34,487 nt of DNA from UBA1268 sp965662195 (GTDB taxonomy: Bacteria > Planctomycetota > Planctomycetia > Pirellulales > UBA1268): positions 1-34,487 of the forward strand of contig CBFIHA010000035.1 of the NCBI GenBank assembly GCA_965662195.1, written 5' to 3'. Positions 17,204-24,655 of the stretch are shown here, one piece after another. A program made the position numbers and the translations under genes. Each line of letters opens with the position of its first letter. Position 1 is the stretch's first letter. Below the pieces are notes generated by a model that saw only the letters and a list, made by a program, of their open reading frames with translations, was not told the DNA's origin and did not search any database.

Positions 17204-18154
17204 ATGTCGGTACGGCCGATGCTTGAGCAGCGGGCCGGCGTTCGCACCGCCCTGCGGGACTGCCTCGATCGTAAGGGGTTCATCGAGGTCGACACCCCGG
17301 TGCTTTCCGGTGAGGTGCTCCCCGAGGCCCACATCGAGCCGGTCACGGTCACCACCGGTGCCGGCCCGGCTGAATTCCTCCAGGCCAGCCCTGAGGCCCT
17401 GATGAAGCGGCTGCTGGCTGCCGGCGCCGGAGCCATTTACCAATTCGCCCGCTGCTTCCGAGCGGGAGAACGTGGCCCCCATCATGACACCGAGTTCGTG
17501 ATGCTTGAGTGGTATCAGCCCGGGGCAACCCTTGCCGAAACTGCGACCCTGCTGGAGCAACTGCTCGCCACTTCGCTCGGCACCAGTGGCCTTGAGCAGA
17601 TCAGTTGCACGACCGCATTCGAGCAGCTTGCCGGTATCGATCCGATCACCGCCGACACCACCAGCCTGGTGACGGCGATCGAGCGACGGGGCCTGCAGCT
17701 TCCGGCGGGGCTTACTGAGCTTACCGACCCGGCCCGCTGGAGCCTCTGTTTCAACCTGCTGCTGGGTGAGGTGGTCGCCCCGCAACTCGGGCACGACCAG
17801 CCGACGATGCTCGGAAGCTGGCCGGCGGCCGAAGCGGCCTTCGCCCGACTCGATCGGGATGACCCACGGCTGGCCCGCCGCTTCGAGGTCTTTGTGGCCG
17901 GAGTCGAACTGATCAACGGCTGGGAGGAGGAACCCGCGCCAGCCATCCTCCGCAGCCGCATCGAGGCCGCCAACACGATTCGCCAAGCCGACGGCCGCCG
18001 GGTGCTGCCACTCCCTGACCGACTGCTGGCCGCCCACGGCGAAACCATGCCCGATGGCGTTGGTGCCGCCCTCGGCTTTGACCGGCTTGTGATGCTTGCG
18101 GCCGGCAGCGAATCGATCGATCAGATTCGCGGCTTCTCGTCGGCAGACGCCTGA
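17204..18154 (+). CDS. epmA: EpmA-like EF-P lysine ligase (LysRS-related class II synthetase)
   Basis: The 316-residue protein is the catalytic core of a class II lysyl-tRNA synthetase without the N-terminal anticodon-binding OB domain, matching EpmA (GenX/PoxA, 325 residues in E. coli), which attaches beta-lysine to elongation factor P. Motif 1 is GFIEVDTPVLS (25-35), motif 2 is FARCFRAGERGPHHDTEF (81-98), and motif 3 is GAALGFDRLVML near the C-terminus. The length and missing OB domain exclude an ordinary LysRS. Neither EF-P nor the aminomutase EpmB is in the window. The start is ATG 17204; the longer open frame overlaps the usp gene and lacks conserved sequence. Confidence 0.87.
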   Translation: MSVRPMLEQRAGVRTALRDCLDRKGFIEVDTPVLSGEVLPEAHIEPVTVTTGAGPAEFLQASPEALMKRLLAAGAGAIYQFARCFRAGERGPHHDTEFVMLEWYQPGATLAETATLLEQLLATSLGTSGLEQISCTTAFEQLAGIDPITADTTSLVTAIERRGLQLPAGLTELTDPARWSLCFNLLLGEVVAPQLGHDQPTMLGSWPAAEAAFARLDRDDPRLARRFEVFVAGVELINGWEEEPAPAILRSRIEAANTIRQADGRRVLPLPDRLLAAHGETMPDGVGAALGFDRLVMLAAGSESIDQIRGFSSADA

Positions 18155-18164
18155 GGGGAGACCG

Positions 18165-18929
18165 CTATTCGTCTGGATCGAATCGGATGATCCGCCAGCG
18201 TTCCACCTGCTGGGTGCCAGTCGCACCAGGCGTCAACAGCGGAACCCGCACGATCTCCGGCAGCAGCACCAGCGTAAGCTGCTGCGGCCGTCCGGTGACC
18301 ACCGGCCCTTCACAGTCACTCAGTGCCAGCGTCACCCGCCAACCACCCACTGCATAGGCATCGTCGCGGCGGCAGTCTGCCACTGCCACCTGCCCACAGT
18401 CCTTCACCAGCGCAACGCTGGGCAGCTGCCGAAAAGCCTCAAGAGCTGGTGAGTCGTCCTCGTTCTCCTCATGGTCATGGGAGTGTTCCCCTGCATGATC
18501 GTGCGGCTCCTGCCCAGCCTCAGCAAAAGGGTCGTTGGTGGCCGGCAAGGCAGCCGGCGCACAGAAACCGTGGGCCTCGGCCCAGCGGCCGCCACGAACC
18601 GCCTCCCGCCAGCCGATGGCCGTTTCGACCGCACGATTCCTGCCGATCCAGTGGTCAGCCGCTGCGAACCCGATCGCCTGGCAGCCAAACCCGACGGCCA
18701 GAGCGAGGCCGATCAGGGCCAGTCCCCGGCCGGCTTTGGGCGGCGTGCCTGTCGCGGTGTCTCGCACCGCCACAATGGCAAGCCCGGCGGCCAACAGTGG
18801 AACCACCCAGAGCACCTGGGTGCTCAGCGCCAAGGCCGAGAGGCAGCCTGCGACCAGGGCCAGCACCGCCAGCGTGCTCACGGGTCGGTACGTCACCTGG
18901 TCGTCGTGATCCTGATCGAACGCCGTCAT
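18165..18929 (-). CDS. Two-helix membrane protein with His/Asp/Glu-rich segment
   Basis: The 254-residue product has an N-terminal cytoplasmic stretch, then hydrophobic helices at about 17-55 (two close helices) and about 70-92, resembling the DUF4190 pattern. A soluble domain follows, interrupted at about 142-158 by a His/Asp/Glu-rich run (HDHAGEHSHDHEENEDD). That run could bind metal ions, but nothing proves it. The rest (WRVTLALSDCEG, QQLTLVLLPEIVRV) looks like a small beta domain. ATG 18929 is preferred over an in-frame GTG at 18959. It lies 36 bases after the GspE-like gene on the same strand and converges on epmA with ten bases between stops. I do not recognise a function. Confidence 0.7.
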   Translation of the reverse strand: MTAFDQDHDDQVTYRPVSTLAVLALVAGCLSALALSTQVLWVVPLLAAGLAIVAVRDTATGTPPKAGRGLALIGLALAVGFGCQAIGFAAADHWIGRNRAVETAIGWREAVRGGRWAEAHGFCAPAALPATNDPFAEAGQEPHDHAGEHSHDHEENEDDSPALEAFRQLPSVALVKDCGQVAVADCRRDDAYAVGGWRVTLALSDCEGPVVTGRPQQLTLVLLPEIVRVPLLTPGATGTQQVERWRIIRFDPDE

Positions 18930-18965
18930 TGCCCCATCCCCATGGCGACCTATTTCCACCGCTAC

Positions 18966-20813
18966 TCAGCCGGTTCGTCGCGGCGGTGCAGGTCGGCTTT
19001 TCTTTTTCGTGGTGAAGACCCGCTGCATCTCCTCGAGTGAGCTGACACCCGCCAGCACCAGTTCCATGCCGTGCTCCCGCATTCCCCGGAACCGTTCCTC
19101 GCTGGCAGCCTTGCGGAGTTCCGCCGCTCCGGCCCGTCGGGCGATCTCCTTCCGCAGCGGTGTTCCAGTCGCCAGTTCAAAGGTGCCGGTCCGGCCCAGA
19201 AAACCCCGTCCCGAACAGAAGCGGCAGCCGCCATGTTCGGAGACGCTTCTGATATGCGGCACATCCTCGGCCGTCTTGCCAAACTTTTCCAGCAGCGGCA
19301 GCGGGGGCTCCTGCTGTTCGGCACACTTCGGACAGAGCTTCCGCACCAGTCGCTGAGAGACCGACCCCAGAAAACAGCGGGCGAGATCACTCGGCTTGAT
19401 GCCGAGTTCAAGCAGCTTGCCGATGGCATCGATGCTGTCTTCCGCCGGCAGGCTGATGATCACCAGCTTGTCTTCCAAAGCCCGGGCCACCAGGTCGGCA
19501 GCAAAATCGGGATCGGCCAACCGCCTGGTGACGAAGCCACTGGGATACGACAGCGATGCCTTTTCAACCGCCATAACCGGCGTCTCACCCGCCCCGGCAT
19601 CGTACTTCTGAGCCTTCACGTTCTGGACTTCGGCGACCACCTCCTGGGCCTCTTCAATTGAGACGAAGTCCCGCATCAACCGGTCGGCTGCGGTCACCAC
19701 CATGTCAAAACAGGTCGAGAGGCCGTGCCCGGGAGCTGCGGAAACGAGCATCAGCCCCCGCTTGAGGTTGACCAGCCGTTGCAGCCGCTCAAGCATCTCG
19801 GCTGGCATGCCCAGATCCTCTGCCGACTTGAATTTAGCCGGCGCGGTTTCCAACTCGATGGCAAACTGCTCACCCGCCTTGGTCATTTTTGTCACCAGCC
19901 GACAGCTGCGCTGTTTGCCGTCCACCGTGATCGCGAAGGAGCCGGCCTGGGCCCGCCCCCGCTTCTTTGGCGACAGCCCGGCCAGCCGCAGCAGCATTGT
20001 CAGCACCTCGGCCCCGGTTTCGACATCGAGCGGCGGGGCATCGACCCAGACTTCTGGTGGCCCCTTTTTTTTTCGCCGTTTCTGCGGGCCGCCTTCACAA
20101 ATCCGCACCGGCTGCTTCACGCCGTCGGCGTCGTGGCGGACATGCAGCCCGCCCGGCGTGTCATCAAGCAGGATGGTCGGCACCCGGGCGGCCACCCCCT
20201 CGGCCAGGATTTTGATGAACTCCCTGCTCAGCGGGTTCTCGCTGATCTTCTCGACCAGCATCGCATTTTCATCAGCGACATCACGGCAGGTGGCAACAAG
20301 TTCGACCGTTGGCAGTTCGGCCACCACCTCACCGGTGTCGTTGAGTGCGCGGGACCGCGCAATGAAATAGATCACCAGCGGCACCAGCCAGTCAGCTGCC
20401 AACACCCCGAGGCAGAGCCAGAGCCCGCCCGACTCGAGAAAGGCGTACTCGGTCCAGTTGAGACCCACCGCTGCAACCACGACCGCTACCAGCAGGGCAA
20501 AGGGAAGGACGAGGATCTTCTGCCATTTTTTCCCGCCTAGACCCTGCCGCCGGGCATCCTTGATCACCCACCAACTCGATCCGGCCCACAGCAGGCTAAG
20601 CACACCCAGGATCACACCACCGACGATCACCGTATTCAGATCGAGCTTGAGGGCAGCCTCTTCCTCTCCCTTGTCCTTGGCGTCGTCGCCCTGCTGCTTG
20701 GCTGCTGCAGCCTGATTCTGTTTTTGCTGGGCGAGCGCGGTCGCCGGGCCACCCAGTACCGCAGCCCCCCACACGGCCAGCACCAACCACCGAAAGAGTT
20801 GCCGCCGCGACAT
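18966..20813 (-). CDS. Membrane-anchored GspE/PilB-like protein with degenerate ATPase site
   Basis: The 615-residue protein starts with a signal-like helix (8-28), then a Gln/Ala/Lys/Glu-rich stretch and three membrane helices (about 62-84, 101-118 and 129-151). The remainder follows the type II/IV secretion ATPase plan, best seen in the C-terminus: LLELGIKPSDL, SVSQRLVRKLCPKC (C494, C497) and CRFC (C530, C533), the zinc fingers of GspE/PilB. The nucleotide loop reads APGHGLST (360-367) where GPTGSGKT is expected, so the Walker lysine is Leu (CTC at 19719-19721). The GEIRD Walker B Glu is also absent, and GHL-x-x-TLHTND is replaced by LEDKLVIISLPAED. It cannot be a standard ATPase. ATG 20813 gives a tidy signal sequence; ATG 20861 is possible. 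It follows pilT. Confidence 0.78.
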   Translation of the reverse strand: MSRRQLFRWLVLAVWGAAVLGGPATALAQQKQNQAAAAKQQGDDAKDKGEEEAALKLDLNTVIVGGVILGVLSLLWAGSSWWVIKDARRQGLGGKKWQKILVLPFALLVAVVVAAVGLNWTEYAFLESGGLWLCLGVLAADWLVPLVIYFIARSRALNDTGEVVAELPTVELVATCRDVADENAMLVEKISENPLSREFIKILAEGVAARVPTILLDDTPGGLHVRHDADGVKQPVRICEGGPQKRRKKKGPPEVWVDAPPLDVETGAEVLTMLLRLAGLSPKKRGRAQAGSFAITVDGKQRSCRLVTKMTKAGEQFAIELETAPAKFKSAEDLGMPAEMLERLQRLVNLKRGLMLVSAAPGHGLSTCFDMVVTAADRLMRDFVSIEEAQEVVAEVQNVKAQKYDAGAGETPVMAVEKASLSYPSGFVTRRLADPDFAADLVARALEDKLVIISLPAEDSIDAIGKLLELGIKPSDLARCFLGSVSQRLVRKLCPKCAEQQEPPLPLLEKFGKTAEDVPHIRSVSEHGGCRFCSGRGFLGRTGTFELATGTPLRKEIARRAGAAELRKAASEERFRGMREHGMELVLAGVSSLEEMQRVFTTKKKSRPAPPRRTG

Positions 20814-20889
20814 AATTTTTCCACCAACGCTCGTCACATCCTTCTCCCTTCGCCCACCCATGAACCAGCCGCGGTGGCCAGCCAGTCGC

Positions 20890-22059
20890 TCACACGATCC
20901 CCTTCAGGGCCATCTGCAGAGCCTCACGGTTCGGCGCGACCTCAAGGGCTGCCTGACGGTCGATCAACTCCAGGTCAATCAGGCTCTTCAGGCTCATCGT
21001 AAAGTCCTGCATCCCATCCTTGGCCGACTTGCGAATGTGGTCGGCAAGCAGGTGCTCCTGCTCTTCCAGCACATATTTCCGGACCAGCACATCGACAAAC
21101 ATCAGTTCGACAACCGGCACCCGGGCCACGCCCTCCCTGATCGACTTGAGCAGCTTCTGGGCAACGATCCCCTTCATGTTGAAGGCGATCGCACTACGGA
21201 TCGCGGCATGTTCCTCCTGGGGAAACAGGTCGAGGATCCGGGAGATCGTACTCGGGGCGTTCGAGGCATGGATCGTGCCGTACACGAGATGCCCCGTCTC
21301 GGCGGCATGGATTGCCGTTTTGAAGGTATCGACGTCACGCAGCTCACCGACCAAAATGATGTCGGGGTCTTCTCGCACGGCGTGCTTCATGCCGATTTCG
21401 AAGGTTTTGACGTCGGTGCCAATCTCCCGCTGGTTAATCAGGCACTTGTCCTCGGTAAAGACAAACTCGATCGGGTCCTCAAGCGTGAGGATGTGTTTGC
21501 GATAGTTCCGGTTGATGTAGTTAAGCATCGACCCGATCGTCGTGCTCTTGCCCGATCCAGTCACTCCGGCAAGCAGCACCATCCCCTGCTCGAGCGTGCA
21601 GAGCCGCTCGAGCGACGGCGGCAGAAAAAGCTTTTCAAAGTCGGGAATGGTGTTGTTGACCTTCCGGGCCACCATGCCGAGGGCACCCTGCTGATAGAGC
21701 AGATTCACCCGGAACCGCCATTTGGTCCCATCGACCACGCTGCTGTGGGCGAAGTCGGCACCACCCTCATCAGCGAGAATTTTCCGCTGCCGATCGTCGA
21801 GCATCGGGAAGCAGATCTCCTGCATCTTCTCCGCACTGATCGGCGGTGCCTTCAGGGGCTGCAGTGCTCCCTTCACCCGCATGTACGGTGGCTGCCCCGA
21901 CTTCAGGTGGAGGTCCGAGCCGTTGAGCTTGACCAAAGCCTCGAAATAGCGATCGATTTCAAGCTTGCTCCCCTTCCCGCTAACGGCGGCAACCGGTGCC
22001 GGTTCCTCCGCAACAAATGCGGCCTCAGCCGTTTCAGCTTCCTGTTTGGCGTCGAGCAT
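20890..22059 (-). CDS. pilT: Type IV pilus retraction ATPase PilT
   Basis: PilT is the hexameric ATPase that powers pilus retraction and twitching motility. The 389-residue protein has all motifs: N-terminal PAS-like domain from GSDLHLKSGQPP (47-58), Walker A GVTGSGKS (165-172, K171), Asp box LTLEDPIE (191-198), Walker B DPDIILVGELRD (231-242) and His box GHLVYGTIHA (256-265). The first 30 residues are an Ala/Glu-rich extension not seen in short PilT proteins. Its neighbour downstream is the degenerate GspE-like protein, 76 bases away. A promoter candidate lies just upstream (22125-22153). PilU is the other possible name, but the strict Walker sites and length fit PilT. Confidence 0.94.
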   Translation of the reverse strand: MLDAKQEAETAEAAFVAEEPAPVAAVSGKGSKLEIDRYFEALVKLNGSDLHLKSGQPPYMRVKGALQPLKAPPISAEKMQEICFPMLDDRQRKILADEGGADFAHSSVVDGTKWRFRVNLLYQQGALGMVARKVNNTIPDFEKLFLPPSLERLCTLEQGMVLLAGVTGSGKSTTIGSMLNYINRNYRKHILTLEDPIEFVFTEDKCLINQREIGTDVKTFEIGMKHAVREDPDIILVGELRDVDTFKTAIHAAETGHLVYGTIHASNAPSTISRILDLFPQEEHAAIRSAIAFNMKGIVAQKLLKSIREGVARVPVVELMFVDVLVRKYVLEEQEHLLADHIRKSAKDGMQDFTMSLKSLIDLELIDRQAALEVAPNREALQMALKGIV

Positions 22060-22124
22060 GGTCTTCGTCCCGGTGGCAGGCGGACCGTTTCCTCCCCTGA
22101 AAACGGCATCTCTCCAACGCCATC

Positions 22125-22153
22125 ACAATAAACAATGCCAGTCCCACCACCAA
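22125..22153 (-). promoter_or_regulatory. Candidate sigma-70-like promoter for pilT
   Basis: On the minus strand TTGGTG (22148-22153) and TATTGT (22125-22130) are separated by 17 bases. A start near 22118 would give a leader of about 58 bases before the pilT ATG. The gap between hisF and pilT is 129 bases, enough for its own promoter, but the -35 is only a partial match. Confidence 0.3.
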
Positions 22154-22188
22154 GCGGGCAGGTCGTGTGCTGGCTTTTCTGCAGAACC

Positions 22189-22959
22189 TCACCCCCGGCG
22201 GACAGGGATCCCCCGGGCGGCCAGAACCTTTTTCGTTTCGGCGATGGTGCAGACACCAAAATGGAAAATACCGGCAGCCAGCACAGCATCGGCCGCTCCA
22301 TATTCGATGGCGTCGGCGAGGTGTTCGGGAGTTCCCGCCCCGCCGCTGGCGACCACCGGGATGCCGACCGCCCGGCTGACGGCGGCAGTTATCTCGAGGT
22401 CGTAGCCATCCCGCGTGCCATCCCGATCCATGCAGGTCAGCACAATCTCCCCCGCCCCGAGCGACTCAACCCTTCTGGCCCATTCGACCGCCTCCAGGCC
22501 GGTCGGCACCCGGCCGCCGTTGACGAACACCTCCCAGACCTCGCGGCCGTCCCGCACCACCCGCTTCGGATCAATATTGACCACGGTGGCACAGCTGCCC
22601 AGCCGGTCGGCAACCGCCGTCACCAGTTCGGGGGTCTTCACCGCTGCTGAATTGATGCTCACCTTCTCGGCCCCGGCATGCACCAGTTCGACGGCATCAC
22701 CAAGGGTGCGGATGCCCCCACCGACGGTGAAGGGCATGAAGATCGTCTCGGCCACCCGGCGGACCATGTCGAGCATGATCGCCCGGCCCTCGTGGCTGGC
22801 GGTGATATCAAGAAAGACCAGTTCGTCAGCCCCTTCGGCCTCATACCGCGCCGCAACTGCGACCGGATCACCGGCATCGACCAGTTCCAGGAACTTCGTC
22901 CCCTTGACCACCCGGCCCTTCTCCACATCAAGACAGGGGATGATTCGCTTGGCAAGCAT
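22189..22959 (-). CDS. hisF: Imidazole glycerol phosphate synthase cyclase subunit HisF
   Basis: HisF closes the imidazole ring of histidine (PRFAR plus ammonia to IGP and AICAR), working with the glutaminase HisH. The 256-residue TIM barrel has catalytic D11 in IPCLDV and D130 in VVNID, plus GGGIRT (80-84) and MDRDGT, and the second phosphate loop ASGGAGT. The start ATG 22959 gives the textbook MLAKRIIPCLD N-terminus. It lies 11 bases after the thiG stop, so the thiamin and histidine genes share a transcript. HisH is not in the window. Confidence 0.97.
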   Translation of the reverse strand: MLAKRIIPCLDVEKGRVVKGTKFLELVDAGDPVAVAARYEAEGADELVFLDITASHEGRAIMLDMVRRVAETIFMPFTVGGGIRTLGDAVELVHAGAEKVSINSAAVKTPELVTAVADRLGSCATVVNIDPKRVVRDGREVWEVFVNGGRVPTGLEAVEWARRVESLGAGEIVLTCMDRDGTRDGYDLEITAAVSRAVGIPVVASGGAGTPEHLADAIEYGAADAVLAAGIFHFGVCTIAETKKVLAARGIPVRRG

Positions 22960-22970
22960 CGGCTAGAACC

Positions 22971-23817
22971 TCAGGCTGTCTTCCCGCCGATCCGGCCGTC
23001 CTCGGGGCTTGAGGCGGTGGCGTAGCGTTTACGGGGAATCCGGCCGGCCAGGAAGGCATCCCGGCCGGCTTCACAGGCGGCCCGCATTGCGCGGGCCATC
23101 CGCAGCGGATCGGCTGCATGGGCGATGGCGGTGTTGAGCAGCACGCCGTCGACACCCAACTCCATCGCCGCCGCCACGTCGCTGGCAGTGCCCACCCCGG
23201 CATCGACGATCACCGGATAGCCGGGGTCATCATCCTTGAGATACTCCAGGCAGATCCGCAGGCTGTTGGCGTTGAGAATGCCCTGCCCCGAGCCGATTGG
23301 GCTGCCGGCTGGCATCACACTGGCGGCACCCAGATCCTTCAGCCGCCGGGCCACCACTGGGTCATCGCTGGTGTAGACCAGCACCGTAAAGCCATCGGCC
23401 ACCAGCCGCTCGGTCGCTGCCAGCGTGCCAACCGGATCGGGCAGCAGTGTTTTTTGGTCGCCGAGTACCTCGAGCTTGACCCACTCACTGCCGGGGTTAC
23501 CCAGGTCACGGAGCAATTCCCGGCCCAGCCGGGCAACCCGTACGGCATCGTCGGCGGTAAAGCAGCCGGCAGTGTTGGGCAGCAGCGTGTACCGCTTGGC
23601 ATCGAGATGATCGAGGATATTTTCACCCGCCGCATTGAGCAGCCGTTCCCGCCGCACGGCCACCGTCACACAGTCGGTGCCGCTGGCTTCCAGGCAGCGG
23701 GCCATCTCGGCATAGCTGGCATATTTGCCCGTACCAACGACGAGCCGGCTGGCGAGCGTGAACCCTCCAACCTGCAGGGCTGATTCCGCACTCTNNNNNN
23801 NNNNCCTGGTCTGCCAT
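22971..23817 (-). CDS. thiG: Thiazole synthase ThiG, interrupted by an assembly gap
   Basis: ThiG builds the thiazole of thiamin from deoxyxylulose-5-phosphate, dehydroglycine and sulfur carried on ThiS. Upstream of the visible ATG at 23705 the frame continues back to the N run with GGFTLASRLVVGTGKYA, the true ThiG N-terminal strand, so the gene begins further up. Past the gap an ATG at 23817 followed by Ala-Asp-Gln is a good start. The frame does not match across exactly 10 N, which is expected if the gap length is arbitrary. The active-site residues are in WVKLEVLGD (Schiff-base Lys and Glu) and DAGVGT (Asp), and NTAIAHA is kept. The C-terminus carries a non-conserved tail. It sits between thiS and hisF. 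Confidence 0.93.
23795..23804. other. Ten-base assembly gap
   Basis: A run of exactly ten N inside the 5' end of thiG. To keep the thiG frame from ATG 23817, the true missing length should be a multiple of three, so ten is a placeholder. Confidence 0.98.
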
Positions 23818-23858
23818 GCGTCGTAATCGTCTCCCGTCTTCCTGAGCCTGCCGGCCCA

Positions 23859-24086
23859 TCACCCGCCGCCAACCAGCGTGACGATTTCCAGCCGATCGTC
23901 ATGCTGCAACACCCGACCAGCCAATTCCGCCCGGGGTATCACCTGTTCATTGAGTTCGACGGCAACCGGCCGCCCATCCAGGCCCAACGCAACCACAAGG
24001 TCCTGGGCAGAACTCCCCCCCGGCAGCGGCTGCTCGACACCGTTGACCATGACGACAATCTCGTTGATCTGCGGCTCGCTGGTCAT
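23859..24086 (-). CDS. thiS: Sulfur carrier protein ThiS
   Basis: ThiS is the ubiquitin-like protein that carries sulfur as a C-terminal thiocarboxylate to ThiG. The 75-residue protein ends in VTLVGGG, the required Gly-Gly tail, and has the fold markers VMVNG near the start, LVVALGLD and VAVELNEQVIPR. Its ATG overlaps the stop of the upstream membrane protein gene (ATGA at 24083-24086). thiG follows 41 bases on. No TPP riboswitch is visible before it, as expected for an internal operon gene. Confidence 0.94.
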   Translation of the reverse strand: MTSEPQINEIVVMVNGVEQPLPGGSSAQDLVVALGLDGRPVAVELNEQVIPRAELAGRVLQHDDRLEIVTLVGGG

Positions 24087-24655
24087 GGCTGGGTCCCACC
24101 CCCCCGGGGCCGGGCAACGTCGAGTGGCACCAGGGGCATCGGGCCGACCGGCACGCCTGACTTCTGAGCACTGAAGGGAATGCCGTAAGCCACCGTCGTA
24201 CCGGAGGAGCAGTCGGTCACATACAGGACCGTCGGGGCCAGCGGAGCCCTGCCGCGGCGCAGCTCAGCCTGGCCCGCGATCAACAGAAACCGGGGGTCTT
24301 TCGCCTGCCCGGGCTGAAAGCCGAGATCGGCCAGCACGTTGTGCCGATAGGAGACACCAAAGGTCGACGTGGCCGGGTTGAGGACCCCACCGGAGAGGTC
24401 ACCGGTGAGGAAATCGAGCAGAAAAAATCCTTCCGTCCCGCCGCCCAGCCCACCGGAGAGGGTGGCCGTGCAGACCGCGAAGTTCTCATCGGTCATGGCG
24501 GTCATCGCCTGCACGACCGGGACGACTGGGCGGCTGGTGTGCCGTTGGCCGCTGATGCGCCCGACCAATCCACCGAGGCCGAGCCCGACCGTCAGCCCAG
24601 CGGCCAACCAAGTCCAGCCGGTGATTCGCCGGAAAAACCCCTTGCGTGATGTCAT
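24083..24655 (-). CDS. Single-pass membrane protein, unknown function
   Basis: The 190-residue product has a short basic N-terminus (TSRKGFFRRI), one membrane helix (about 14-33, WLAAGLTVGLGLGGLVG) and an external domain rich in Gly, Thr and beta-branched residues. I do not recognise the domain. Visible text includes NFAVCTATLSGG, FFLLDFLTGDLSG and VLYVTDCSSGTTVAYGIPF, which suggests a compact beta fold with two cysteines. It is sandwiched by four-base ATGA overlaps on both sides: with the WD40 gene (24652-24655) and with thiS (24083-24086). That packing argues for joint translation, though no thiamin role can be inferred from the sequence alone. Confidence 0.75.
   Translation of the reverse strand: MTSRKGFFRRITGWTWLAAGLTVGLGLGGLVGRISGQRHTSRPVVPVVQAMTAMTDENFAVCTATLSGGLGGGTEGFFLLDFLTGDLSGGVLNPATSTFGVSYRHNVLADLGFQPGQAKDPRFLLIAGQAELRRGRAPLAPTVLYVTDCSSGTTVAYGIPFSAQKSGVPVGPMPLVPLDVARPRGGGTQP

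Noticed and set aside
17204..18154. Ordinary lysyl-tRNA synthetase
   Set aside because: At 316 residues it lacks the anticodon-binding OB domain; EpmA fits length and motifs.
20860..22131. 423-residue open frame on the plus strand opposite pilT
   Set aside because: It is a codon-bias shadow. The minus strand has a full PilT with all motifs, and the plus frame reads as His/Arg/Gln-rich text without any family signature.
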